In this document: one piece after another, positions 1-6,173 of the stretch
How positions within the stretch are numbered: position 1 is the stretch's first letter
Layout: each line of letters starts with the position of its first letter
Source of the DNA: Pseudomonadota bacterium
Lineage (GTDB): Bacteria; Pseudomonadota; Alphaproteobacteria; Sphingomonadales; Sphingomonadaceae
DNA length: 7,051 bases
Direction: 5' to 3'
NCBI GenBank assembly: GCA_023427285.1
Contig: JAEZBH010000523.1
Location: 1 to 7,051, forward strand
Program-made: the position numbers and the translations under genes
The notes under the pieces: model-generated
Databases searched by the model: none
Told to the model about the DNA's origin: nothing
What the model saw: the letters and a program-made list of their open reading frames with translations, nothing else

Positions 1-927
1 GTCCATACCTGGCTGCCGGACGCACACGTCGAAGCGCCCACCGCAGGTTCGGTCGTGCTGGCCGCCATCCTCCTGAAGATGGGCGGCTACGGCTTCCTGC
101 GGTTCTCGCTGCCGATGTTCCCGCTCGCCTCGCTGGATTTCGCCCCGCTGATCTTCACGCTGTCGGTGATCGCGATCATCTACACCTCGCTGGTCGCGCT
201 GATGCAGGAGGACGTGAAGAAGCTCATCGCCTATTCTTCCGTGGCTCATATGGGCTTCGTCACCATGGGCATTTTCGCTGCCAATGCGCAGGGGATCGGC
301 GGCGGCATCTTCCAGATGGTGTCGCACGGGTTCGTGTCGGGCGCGCTGTTCCTCTGCGTCGGCGTGGTTTACGACCGCATGCACACCCGCGAGATTTCCG
401 CTTACGGCGGCCTCGTGAGCCGCATGCCCAAGTACGCACTGTTCTTCCTGATCCTGACCATGGCTTCCATCGGTCTGCCGGGCACCAGCGGCTTCGTCGG
501 CGAGTTCCTCATCATGACGGGCGTGTATCAGGCCAGCACTCTGGTTGCCTTCGTAACGGCAACCGGCGTGATCCTTGGCGCTGCCTACATGCTGCTGCTG
601 TACCGCCGCGTGGTCTTCGGGCCGATGACCAAGGACAGCCTGAAGAACATCCTCGACCTGAACGCACGGGAAGTTGCCATCTTCCTGCCGCTCTTGGCCG
701 TCGTGTTCTGGATGGGTATCTATCCCAACACCTTCCTTGATCCGCTGCGTGCGCCGGTCGAGAAGCTGGTGGCTCAAACCACCATTGCGCCGGCCACCAC
801 TCAGACCACCACGATCGAGACTGAAACTGTAGCCCCGGCACAGCCGGCTGCCCCGAGCGCGGCGGAAGCCGCGCCGGAGGCCGCTCAGTCCGAGGCCGCA
901 CCGGCAGCCGCCGAGCCGACGGAGTAA
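1..927 (+). CDS. nuoM: NADH-quinone oxidoreductase subunit M, 3' part (5' end outside window)
   Basis: This is the C-terminal 308 residues of an antiporter-like, proton-pumping membrane subunit of respiratory complex I. The frame is open from base 1 with no start, so the gene is cut by the window edge. The fragment begins with the family motif [17 protein letters not shown]. It continues with LLKMGGYG, whose Lys (fragment residue 26) corresponds to the channel lysine K265 of E. coli NuoM. Next come [17 protein letters not shown] and [12 protein letters not shown], where the Glu corresponds to E407 of the distal half-channel. Several hydrophobic helices separate these motifs. The last 49 residues (bases 778-924) are a low-complexity Thr/Ala/Pro/Glu tail beyond the usual end of the protein. 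The stop lies 7 nt before nuoN, so the two are co-transcribed. The assignment is secure; the role of the tail is unknown. Confidence 0.97.
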   Translation, partial: VHTWLPDAHVEAPTAGSVVLAAILLKMGGYGFLRFSLPMFPLASLDFAPLIFTLSVIAIIYTSLVALMQEDVKKLIAYSSVAHMGFVTMGIFAANAQGIGGGIFQMVSHGFVSGALFLCVGVVYDRMHTREISAYGGLVSRMPKYALFFLILTMASIGLPGTSGFVGEFLIMTGVYQASTLVAFVTATGVILGAAYMLLLYRRVVFGPMTKDSLKNILDLNAREVAIFLPLLAVVFWMGIYPNTFLDPLRAPVEKLVAQTTIAPATTQTTTIETETVAPAQPAAPSAAEAAPEAAQSEAAPAAAEPTE

Positions 928-934
928 CGGACCC

Positions 935-2386
935 ATGAGTCTTTCTTCCAGCCTGTCCCTTGCCGCACCGGAATTGCTCATTGCGCTTGGCGCAATGGCA
1001 ATGCTGATGGTTGGCGTGTTCAAGGGGGATCGGAGCCTGAAGCTGCTGACGTGGAGCAGCGTGGGTCTGTTCATCGTTGCCATCGCTCTGGTTCTCCAGA
1101 GCCCGATCGAGCGCACGATTGCCTTCAACGGCATGTTCATCGTGGACGGCTTCGGTTCGTTCCTGAAAGTTCTGGTGCTGATCGGCGCTGCGGCCTCCGC
1201 CAATCTCGCCGTGCCGTTCCTTGAGCAGAACAAGATCGCCAAGTTCGAGTATCCGGTGCTCATCACCCTTGCCACGCTTGGCATGATGATGATGCTCTCG
1301 GCCAACGACCTCTTGTCGCTGTACATCGGTCTCGAATTGCAGTCGCTCAGCCTCTACGTTCTGGCCGCGTTCAACCGCAGCAACACCCGTTCGACCGAAG
1401 CGGGCCTCAAGTACTTCGTGCTGGGCTCGCTGGCCTCGGGCCTGCTGCTGTACGGCATCTCGCTGGTTTACGGCTTTGCCGGCACCACCAACTTTCAGGG
1501 TCTGGCAACCGGCCTTGCGGGCACGAGCGCCGAGACGCTGCACGTTGGCCTGCTGTTCGGTCTGGTGTTCGTGATTGCGGGCCTGGCCTTCAAGGTTTCG
1601 GCCGTGCCGTTCCACATGTGGACGCCGGACGTTTATGAAGGCGCGCCGACCCCGGTTACCGCGTTCTTCGCAGCCGCGCCGAAGGTTGCAGCCATCGGCC
1701 TGTTCGTTCGCGTGATGCTTGAGGCATTCCCGGCGCTGAACGAACAGTGGCAGCAGATCATCGTTGTCATCTCCATCGGCTCCATGATCCTGGGCGCTGT
1801 GGCCGCTATCGTGCAGACCAACGTTAAGCGCCTTCTGGCCTACTCGTCGATCGGTCACGTTGGCTACGCGCTCATGGGCCTGGCCGCAGGAACCGAAGAG
1901 GGCATTCAGGCAGTGCTGGTCTATCTGGCCATCTACCTGCTGATGACCGTCGGCTCGTTCCTGTGCGTGCTGTCGATGAAGCGGGGCGACCACCAGCTCG
2001 AAGACATCTACGAACTGGCCGGTCTGTCGCAGAACCAGCCGCGTCTGGCGCTCTGCTTTGCCATCCTGATGTTCTCGCTGGCCGGTATTCCGCTGCTGGC
2101 AGGATTCTTCGGCAAGCTGTACGTGTTCCAGGCGGCGATTGATGCCCAGCTGTACACGCTCGCCATCTTCGGCATCCTCACCAGCGTGGTGTCGGCCTAC
2201 TACTATCTGCGCGTCGTGAAGATCGTTTACTTCGATGCGCCGAAGGCTCCGTTCACCCGCTACGGCGATGTGGCAACGGCTTCCATTCTGGGTGCCAGCG
2301 CCATTCTCTGCTCGCCGGTGAGCTTCGTGTATATCGCTCCGCTGCTTCAGGCTGCGGGCACCGCCGCCAAGTCGCTCGTTGGCTGA
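935..2386 (+). CDS. nuoN: NADH-quinone oxidoreductase subunit N
   Basis: NuoN is a 483-residue antiporter-like subunit of complex I in the inner membrane, of normal family length and strongly hydrophobic throughout. The expected charged residues of the proton path are present. They are Glu134 in the GLELQSLSLY motif, Lys220 in GLAFKVSAVPFHMWTPDVYEGAP, here split by the reading as GLAFK then the FHMWTPDVYEG block, Lys250 in AAAPK, and Lys394 in AGFFGK. They match E133, K217, K247 and K395 of the E. coli protein. TNVKRLLAYSSIGHVGY (residues 295-311) is the usual antiporter-family motif. The ATG at 935 has a GGAG at 921-924, 10 nt upstream and inside the end of nuoM, which suits coupled translation. 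The end of the gene overlaps the birA start by 8 nt. A perfect 8-bp hairpin lies at 979-997, just inside the gene. Confidence 0.98.
   Translation: MSLSSSLSLAAPELLIALGAMAMLMVGVFKGDRSLKLLTWSSVGLFIVAIALVLQSPIERTIAFNGMFIVDGFGSFLKVLVLIGAAASANLAVPFLEQNKIAKFEYPVLITLATLGMMMMLSANDLLSLYIGLELQSLSLYVLAAFNRSNTRSTEAGLKYFVLGSLASGLLLYGISLVYGFAGTTNFQGLATGLAGTSAETLHVGLLFGLVFVIAGLAFKVSAVPFHMWTPDVYEGAPTPVTAFFAAAPKVAAIGLFVRVMLEAFPALNEQWQQIIVVISIGSMILGAVAAIVQTNVKRLLAYSSIGHVGYALMGLAAGTEEGIQAVLVYLAIYLLMTVGSFLCVLSMKRGDHQLEDIYELAGLSQNQPRLALCFAILMFSLAGIPLLAGFFGKLYVFQAAIDAQLYTLAIFGILTSVVSAYYYLRVVKIVYFDAPKAPFTRYGDVATASILGASAILCSPVSFVYIAPLLQAAGTAAKSLVG
979..997 (+). repeat. Perfect 8-bp inverted repeat early in nuoN
   Basis: CATTGCGC (979-986) and GCGCAATG (990-997) are exact reverse complements around a 3-nt loop, 44 nt downstream of the nuoN ATG. 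It lies within codons for a hydrophobic helix (residues 15-21) and has no T-run after it. It may be a chance product of Ala/Leu-rich GC-rich coding sequence. It also shows that isolated hairpins of this size occur elsewhere in the window. Confidence 0.5.
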
Positions 2387-3104
2387 GCTGCTTCACTACC
2401 CGGCGGTTGATTCCACCAATGACGAGGTGATCCGTCTGGCGCAAAACGGCGCGCCAGACGGCACCTGGGTGGTGGCAGACGAACAGACGGCAGGCCGCGG
2501 ACGCCGCGGCCGCCCCTGGCAAAGCACCAGGGGAAATCTTTTCTGCACCGGGCTCATCAGGTTGGTTCCTGATGAAGGGCCGGTCTCCCAACTCTCCTTC
2601 CTGATTGCGCTTGCGCTGTACGATGCCCTTTCTCATTGGGTGTCAACGGATCGGCTCAAGCTGAAATGGCCGAACGACGTGCTGCTGGATGGCCGCAAGG
2701 TCTCGGGCATTCTGCTGGAGTCCGCCGGAAGCGCGCACCCTGGCGATCGCTGGGTCGCCTCAGGGATTGGCGTCAATCTGGCGGTTCATCCTGAAAACAT
2801 GGAACGCCCCGCAATCTCGCTGCTGGCGGCTGGCATTACCCCGCCGCAGCCGATGATCGTCGCCGAGCGTCTGGCCGCAAGCGTTGCGCACTGGCGGCTT
2901 CAGTGGCGGGCAGGGGGCTTTGCCACCCTGCGCAACGCCTGGCTGGCGCGGGCAACGGGACTGGGAAACCGCATTGAGGTTCGGCTGCCGGACGAGTCGC
3001 TGTTCGGCATCTTTTCTGATCTGGCGGAGGACGGCGCCCTGTTGTTGCAGCTTGACAGCGGCGCTATCAGAACCATTCATTCCGGCGACGTTTTCGGGAT
3101 TTAG
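2379..3104 (+). CDS. birA: Biotin--[acetyl-CoA-carboxylase] ligase (monofunctional)
   Basis: The enzyme activates biotin as biotinyl-5'-AMP and attaches it to the biotin carboxyl carrier protein of acetyl-CoA carboxylase. The 241 residues cover only the catalytic and C-terminal domains: DSTND (11-15), the adenylate-binding GRGRRGR loop (39-45), KWPNDVLLDGRKVSGILLES (96-115, with the catalytic Lys of KWPND), GIGVNL (129-134), and an SH3-like C-terminal segment near 208-240. There is no N-terminal helix-turn-helix, so it is a ligase that cannot act as the E. coli-type biotin repressor. The start is TTG at 2379, chosen because the frame has no ATG or GTG between the upstream in-frame stop (2319-2321) and the DSTND motif. 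TTGGCTGA overlaps the nuoN stop by 8 nt and no good Shine-Dalgarno is visible, which points to translational coupling. Its first third holds four strong hairpins (2432-2575). Confidence 0.95.
   Translation: MAELLHYPAVDSTNDEVIRLAQNGAPDGTWVVADEQTAGRGRRGRPWQSTRGNLFCTGLIRLVPDEGPVSQLSFLIALALYDALSHWVSTDRLKLKWPNDVLLDGRKVSGILLESAGSAHPGDRWVASGIGVNLAVHPENMERPAISLLAAGITPPQPMIVAERLAASVAHWRLQWRAGGFATLRNAWLARATGLGNRIEVRLPDESLFGIFSDLAEDGALLLQLDSGAIRTIHSGDVFGI
2432..2461 (+). repeat. Perfect 11-bp inverted repeat inside birA
   Basis: CCGTCTGGCGC (2432-2442) is the exact reverse complement of GCGCCAGACGG (2451-2461), separated by 8 nt (AAAACGGC). It starts 53 nt after the TTG start and covers the codons for residues 18-28. 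It is the longest perfect hairpin I found in the window. The first seven bases of the left arm (CCGTCTG) can also pair exactly with CAGACGG at 2484-2490, so two mutually exclusive pairings are possible. No T-run follows, so it is not a terminator by itself. The repeat is certain; a function is inference. Confidence 0.75.
2493..2575 (+). repeat. Three further tandem hairpins inside birA
   Basis: Three perfect stems follow the 11-bp hairpin. GGCCGCGG/CCGCGGCC (2493-2511) has a 3-nt loop. CCCCTGG/CCAGGGG (2513-2533) has a 7-nt loop and is followed by AAATCTTTTC. TCATCAGG/CCTGATGA (2554-2575) has a 6-nt loop. The first is partly explained by the protein, because the repetitive GRGRRGR motif favours a palindromic GC-rich codon run. 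The other two encode ordinary residues (PWQSTRG and LIRLVPDE). The pairings are seen directly in the sequence; whether they form or matter in mRNA is unknown. Confidence 0.65.
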
Positions 3105-3109
3105 ACACC

Positions 3110-3892
3110 ATGCTGCTCGCCATTGACGTAGGCAATACCAACACCGTTTTTGCGGTGATCAACGACAATCGGGACATTCTGCACCGTTGGCGCATCTCGA
3201 CGCAGACGCACCGCACGGCTGACGAGTACATGGTGTGGCTCAATCAGCTGTTCGCCATTGAAGGCTACGCCCGAGACGCCATCAAGGGCGCGATCATCTC
3301 GACAGTGGTGCCGCCGACGCTGTTCAACCTGCAACTGCTCTGCCGTCGTTATTTCGGCATTGAAGCGGTTGTGGTGAGCAAGGATCTGGATCTGGGCATT
3401 GCAATCGAATACCCGAATCCGAAGGAAGTGGGGGCGGACCGTCTCGTCAATGCGGTTGCAGCCCATGCGGATTATGGCGATCAGGACCTGATCGTTATCG
3501 ATTTTGGCACAGCGACCACGTTCGATGTGGTAAGCAATACCGGCGCGTACCGTGGCGGCGTGATCGCTCCGGGCATCAACCTGTCGGTTGAAGCGCTCGT
3601 GCAGGCATCGGCCAAGCTGCCAAAAATTGCGGTGGAGCCGCCGGAATCCGGTCGGGCCATCGGCCAGTCCACCGTTGAGGCCATGCAGTCCGGAATATTC
3701 TGGGGCTACGTGGGCTTGATTGAAGGGCTGGTGCACCGAATTAAGCAGGAAACCGGGAAACCCATGCGGGTCATCGCAACGGGTGGTCTCGGCGTTTTGT
3801 TTGAGCGTCATACCAACGTGATCGAGGCGGTCGATATCGACCTGACGGTCAAGGGACTGGCGCTGATTTATCAACGTAATTGCAGGACATAG
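3110..3892 (+). CDS. coaX: Type III pantothenate kinase
   Basis: CoaX phosphorylates pantothenate to 4'-phosphopantothenate, the first step of coenzyme A synthesis, and is a cytoplasmic ASKHA-fold dimer unrelated to CoaA. At 260 residues it has full family length. Motifs in order are the phosphate-binding DVGNTNT (6-12), HRTADEY (34-40), GADR (108-111, with the presumed catalytic base Asp110), DFGTATTFD (131-139), a GGVIAPG segment (149-155), and ATGG (223-226) of the second nucleotide-binding motif. It ends in the usual LIYQRN-like helix. The ATG at 3110 lies 5 nt after the birA stop. A GGGA at 3096-3099 is the only weak ribosome site, so coupling to birA is likely. No competing CoaA gene is seen here, but the window is too small to judge. 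Confidence 0.97.
   Translation: MLLAIDVGNTNTVFAVINDNRDILHRWRISTQTHRTADEYMVWLNQLFAIEGYARDAIKGAIISTVVPPTLFNLQLLCRRYFGIEAVVVSKDLDLGIAIEYPNPKEVGADRLVNAVAAHADYGDQDLIVIDFGTATTFDVVSNTGAYRGGVIAPGINLSVEALVQASAKLPKIAVEPPESGRAIGQSTVEAMQSGIFWGYVGLIEGLVHRIKQETGKPMRVIATGGLGVLFERHTNVIEAVDIDLTVKGLALIYQRNCRT
3884..3887 (+). promoter_or_regulatory. Ribosome binding site that decides the rnj start
   Basis: AGGA lies inside the last codons of coaX, 7 nt before GTG 3895. This favours GTG 3895 over the in-frame TTG at 3880, which has no such site at the right distance and would add five residues (MQDIG) ahead of the GTG codon that the family usually lacks. Confidence 0.65.
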
Positions 3893-3894
3893 GC

Positions 3895-5541
3895 GTGAAA
3901 CCTGGAGACGAACTGCTGTTTTTGCCCTTGGGCGGCTCCGGCGAGATTGGCATGAACGTCAATCTCTATGGCTGTCAGGGCAAGTGGGTGATGGTCGATC
4001 TCGGCATGACCTTTGCTGACCAGTCGACGCCCGGCGTCGAGCTGGTGTTGCCGGACCTGACCTTCATCGAGGAACGGCGGAAGGACTTGCTGGGTATCGT
4101 ACTGACCCACGGACATGAAGACCACATCGGCGCTGTGCCGTATCTGGCCGCCGAGCTGGGCGTGCCGCTGTACGCCACGCCGTTCACCGCTGGATTGCTT
4201 CGCCACAAGCTGGCCGAGGAAGGCCTGCTGAACGAGGTCAAGGTCAAGACCATTCCCATGCAGGGCAGTTTTGATCTGGGGCCGTTCAAGTTCCGGTATC
4301 TGCATCTGGCCCACTCGATCCCCGAGGGCAATGCGGTTCTGATCGACACGCCCTATGGCCGCGTGTTCCACACCGGCGACTGGAAGCTGGACGAGGAGCC
4401 GATCATCGGCAAGCCCTCGACCCCCGAGCAGCTGTCTGCCGTGGGCGATGAAGGGGTGCTGGCGCTGGTGGGCGATTCCACCAACGTGTTCAACGCCTCG
4501 GCGTCAGGCTCTGAGGGCGGCGTTCGGGATTCGCTGCTGCGCATCTGTCAGGGGCGCAAGGGGCGGATTCTCGTCTCGACCTTTGCCTCGAACGTGGCGC
4601 GGCTGGACACGCTCGGCAAGGTGGCCAACGCCACCGGCCGCAACGTGGTGCTGGTGGGCCGCTCGCTCGACCGGATGGTCAAGAACGCCAAGGAAACCGG
4701 GTACCTCAAGGATTTCCCGCAGCCGATCAGCCTTGAGATGGCCGAACAGGCAAATCCGTCCAGCCTGCTGATTATCGCGACGGGCTGTCAGGGCGAGCAT
4801 CAGGCGGCGCTCTCGCGCATCGCGCGGCGGGAGCACAGCCACATCAAGCTGGCCGAAGGCGATGTGGTGATCTTCTCGTCCAAGAGCATTCCGGGCAATG
4901 AGTTGTCCATCGGCCTGGTGAGGAACCAGCTGGCGGCGCAGAACATCGCCATGATTACGGAGAAGGAGGCGCACGTTCACGTCTCTGGCCATCCGGGTCA
5001 GCCGGAGCTGAAGGCGATGTACCAGTGGATCCGACCGAAGATTTCGGTGCCGGTCCATGGCGAGCTGCGTCACATGAAGGCGCACGCTGAACTGGCCGAG
5101 CGCTACGGTGCCCAGCATTCGGTTGTGCCGACCAACGGGTCGGTCATCCGTCTGGCGCCGGGCGAGCCGAAGATCATCGGCTATGAGAAGGTGGGCCGCT
5201 GGGTGCTGGACGGCGACGTCATGGTGCCGACGGACGGCACCACCATGGTTCAGCGCCGCCGTCTTGCCTACAACGGCTACCTGTCTGCCACCGTCGTGCT
5301 CGGCAAAGGCGGACGTTTGGCCGCGGACCCGCATATTGTGGTGCAGGGCATTCCGGTTGAAAATGAACTGGATGAATTCATCAGCGATTGCTCCAACGCG
5401 GTGCGGGCCACCATTGAGCAGGTGGGCGTCGGCAACGAATCCCGCTTGCAGGAGCAGATTCGCATCGCAATCCGCCGACTGGCCCGTGACTACACGGCCA
5501 AGCGTCCGGTTGCGGAAGTTCACATTCTGCGGGTTAGCTAA
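3895..5541 (+). CDS. rnj: Ribonuclease J
   Basis: RNase J is a metallo-beta-lactamase/beta-CASP nuclease with 5'-3' exonuclease and endonuclease activity on RNA. Alphaproteobacterial homologues act in rRNA 5'-end maturation and mRNA decay. From GTG 3895 it has 548 residues, normal for the family. The zinc site is complete: HGHEDH at 72-77 (His72, His74, Asp76, His77), His140 in AHSIPEGN, Asp162 in HTGDW, and His388 in PVHGELRH. The beta-CASP part has GDSTN (193-197) and the phosphate-binding HVSGHPGQPE segment (362-371). A C-terminal domain ends in a basic stretch (RIAIRRLARDY) and EVHILRVS. The start was set by the AGGA site and by resemblance to the usual KPGxELLFLPLGGSGEIGMN beginning. It follows coaX by 2 nt and is followed by a short hairpin. 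Confidence 0.97.
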   Translation: MKPGDELLFLPLGGSGEIGMNVNLYGCQGKWVMVDLGMTFADQSTPGVELVLPDLTFIEERRKDLLGIVLTHGHEDHIGAVPYLAAELGVPLYATPFTAGLLRHKLAEEGLLNEVKVKTIPMQGSFDLGPFKFRYLHLAHSIPEGNAVLIDTPYGRVFHTGDWKLDEEPIIGKPSTPEQLSAVGDEGVLALVGDSTNVFNASASGSEGGVRDSLLRICQGRKGRILVSTFASNVARLDTLGKVANATGRNVVLVGRSLDRMVKNAKETGYLKDFPQPISLEMAEQANPSSLLIIATGCQGEHQAALSRIARREHSHIKLAEGDVVIFSSKSIPGNELSIGLVRNQLAAQNIAMITEKEAHVHVSGHPGQPELKAMYQWIRPKISVPVHGELRHMKAHAELAERYGAQHSVVPTNGSVIRLAPGEPKIIGYEKVGRWVLDGDVMVPTDGTTMVQRRRLAYNGYLSATVVLGKGGRLAADPHIVVQGIPVENELDEFISDCSNAVRATIEQVGVGNESRLQEQIRIAIRRLARDYTAKRPVAEVHILRVS

Positions 5542-5556
5542 AAGCCGGAACGGCTT
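5542..5556 (+). repeat. Small hairpin between rnj and the DUF1467 gene
   Basis: AAGCCG (5542-5547) and CGGCTT (5551-5556) form a perfect 6-bp stem with a GAA triloop, starting at the base after the rnj stop codon. GAGCTTGG follows rather than a T-run, so it is probably not an efficient terminator. It could partly block 3' decay or mark a processing point between the two reading frames. Its sequence AAAGCCGG (5541-5548, including the last base of the stop) recurs exactly in the left arm of the operon terminator (5904-5911). Confidence 0.5.
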
Positions 5557-5577
5557 GAGCTTGGAACAGGGCTGGTC

Positions 5578-5871
5578 ATGAGTTTGCTTTTCGGTATCGC
5601 TGTTTTCTTCGTCATGTGGTGGGTCGTGCTGATTGCCGTTCTGCCGTGGGGCGTGAAGACCGCGCAGGAAGCAGGAGAGGACGGCGTGCCCGGTCAGGCG
5701 ACCAGCGCGCCGCAGAACCCCATGCTGCTGAAAAAGGCACTGTGGACGACCCTGGTGACCGCCGTGCTGTTCAGCGTGTTCTGGGTTGGCGTGGAAAACG
5801 AGTGGGTGACGATCGATGACCTGCCGGGCCCGTCGTCGCAAGAGCTGCCCATCACCAGCCCGAAAAGCTGA
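5578..5871 (+). CDS. DUF1467 family membrane protein
   Basis: This is a 97-residue protein of unknown function, typical in size and sequence of the DUF1467 family found beside rnj in many Alphaproteobacteria. It shows two membrane helices, residues about 3-23 (aromatic-rich, FFVMWW) and about 55-73. The family signature LPWGVKTAQEAGE (22-34) and SAPQNPMLLKKALWTT (43-58) sits in the loop between them. The C-terminal tail (residues 82-97) is polar and Pro/Ser-rich. The ATG at 5578 has AGGG at 5568-5571, 6 nt upstream. A 36-nt gap with a hairpin separates it from rnj, and the intrinsic terminator begins 30 nt after its stop, making it the last gene of the operon. Its conserved position suggests a link to the operon's functions, but no activity can be assigned. 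Confidence 0.88.
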   Translation: MSLLFGIAVFFVMWWVVLIAVLPWGVKTAQEAGEDGVPGQATSAPQNPMLLKKALWTTLVTAVLFSVFWVGVENEWVTIDDLPGPSSQELPITSPKS

Positions 5872-5901
5872 TCGGGGTCAGCCTGAAAACTCACAGCAAA
5901 G

Positions 5902-5938
5902 AAAAAGCCGGTTGCTCACGCACCGGCTTTTTTGTTTT
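5902..5938 (+). terminator. Intrinsic terminator of the nuo-birA-coaX-rnj operon
   Basis: AAAAAGCCGGT (5902-5912) pairs perfectly with ACCGGCTTTTT (5922-5932) around a 9-nt loop, and the T-rich run continues as TTTTTTGTTTT to 5938. It stands 30 nt after the DUF1467 stop, the standard place and form of a Rho-independent terminator. The A-run on the left arm means it could also work weakly in the opposite direction. Confidence 0.93.
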
Positions 5939-5974
5939 GTATCAAATATTTACGGGCATGAGCCAATATGAACA

Positions 5975-6003
5975 AAGGGGCCCGGACTTGGCCCGGACCC
6001 CTT
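5975..6003. repeat. GC-rich interrupted palindrome containing a 9-bp direct repeat
   Basis: AAGGGG-C-CCGG (5975-5985) pairs with CCGG-A-CCCCTT (5993-6003), ten pairs with one C/A mismatch and a 7-nt loop. Overlaid on it is an exact direct repeat, GGCCCGGAC at 5979-5987 and again at 5990-5998, separated by TT. Read on the minus strand the stem is followed by TGTTCATATT, a weak T-run. It could therefore be a terminator for leftward transcription coming from the MFS gene. On the plus strand no T-run follows. A protein-binding operator with two direct half-sites is another reading. Confidence 0.5.
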
Positions 6004-6033
6004 CGCTTCGTGACGAGTCTTATAAATCTTATT

Positions 6034-6056
6034 GCCGATTTATCGGCTTTTCATTT
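6034..6056 (+). terminator. Second terminator-like hairpin
   Basis: GCCGA (6034-6038) pairs with TCGGC (6043-6047) around TTTA, with a possible sixth A-T pair, and TTTTCATTT follows directly. The stem is short but of terminator form. Since the operon is already closed at 5902-5938, it is either a backup for read-through or the end of a small transcript starting after 5939. Confidence 0.45.
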
Positions 6057-6173
6057 CCCTGAACCCTGGCCACTCTGTGTACCAAAGCTGAGGGAAAGCT
6101 ACTCAAGGCCAATCCTCTTGTCAGCGGGGATCAGCATCAAAACCCGCACCATGAGATAGGAAAGTGTGCCCCT

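Larger units (their letters stand above)
5939..6173. other. Intergenic stretch with two further hairpins, no convincing gene
   Basis: Together with the terminator this makes about 300 bases without a convincing gene. The first half is relatively AT-rich apart from a GC-rich palindrome (5975-6003) and a second terminator-like hairpin (6034-6056). TATAAA occurs at 6021-6026 but has no -35 partner at a suitable distance. From 6057 to 6173 I see only a TTGTCA (6118-6123) resembling a -35 box, without a matching -10, and the likely leader of the next gene. A 63-codon reading frame at 5968-6159 runs through both hairpins and resembles no protein I know. I treat it as non-coding. Confidence 0.6.

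Noticed and set aside
512..1993. Long open frame of 493 codons on the minus strand, spanning nuoM and nuoN
   Set aside because: It lies opposite two clear genes, its translation is rich in His, Arg, Gln and Gly without any domain, and it is the usual mirror frame of high-GC coding DNA.
4504..5841. Minus-strand open frame of 445 codons opposite rnj and DUF1467
   Set aside because: It has the same mirror-frame composition, no recognisable motif, and would cover most of a well-supported RNase J.
6021..6026. TATAAA as a possible -10 box
   Set aside because: No -35-like sequence stands 16-18 nt upstream, and a terminator-like hairpin begins 8 nt downstream.
6118..6123. TTGTCA as a -35 box for the secreted protein gene
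   Set aside because: No acceptable -10 hexamer lies 16-19 nt downstream (sequence there is AAACCCGC-like), so a promoter is not supported.
5968..6159. 63-codon plus-strand frame in the intergenic region
   Set aside because: It runs through two hairpins, has no good ribosome binding site, and its composition is unlike the neighbours.
6061..6173. Possible structured RNA or riboswitch upstream of the secreted protein gene
   Set aside because: Only a distant 5-bp TGGCC/GGCCA pairing and a short AAAGCT repeat are present, and it matches no RNA family I can recognise.
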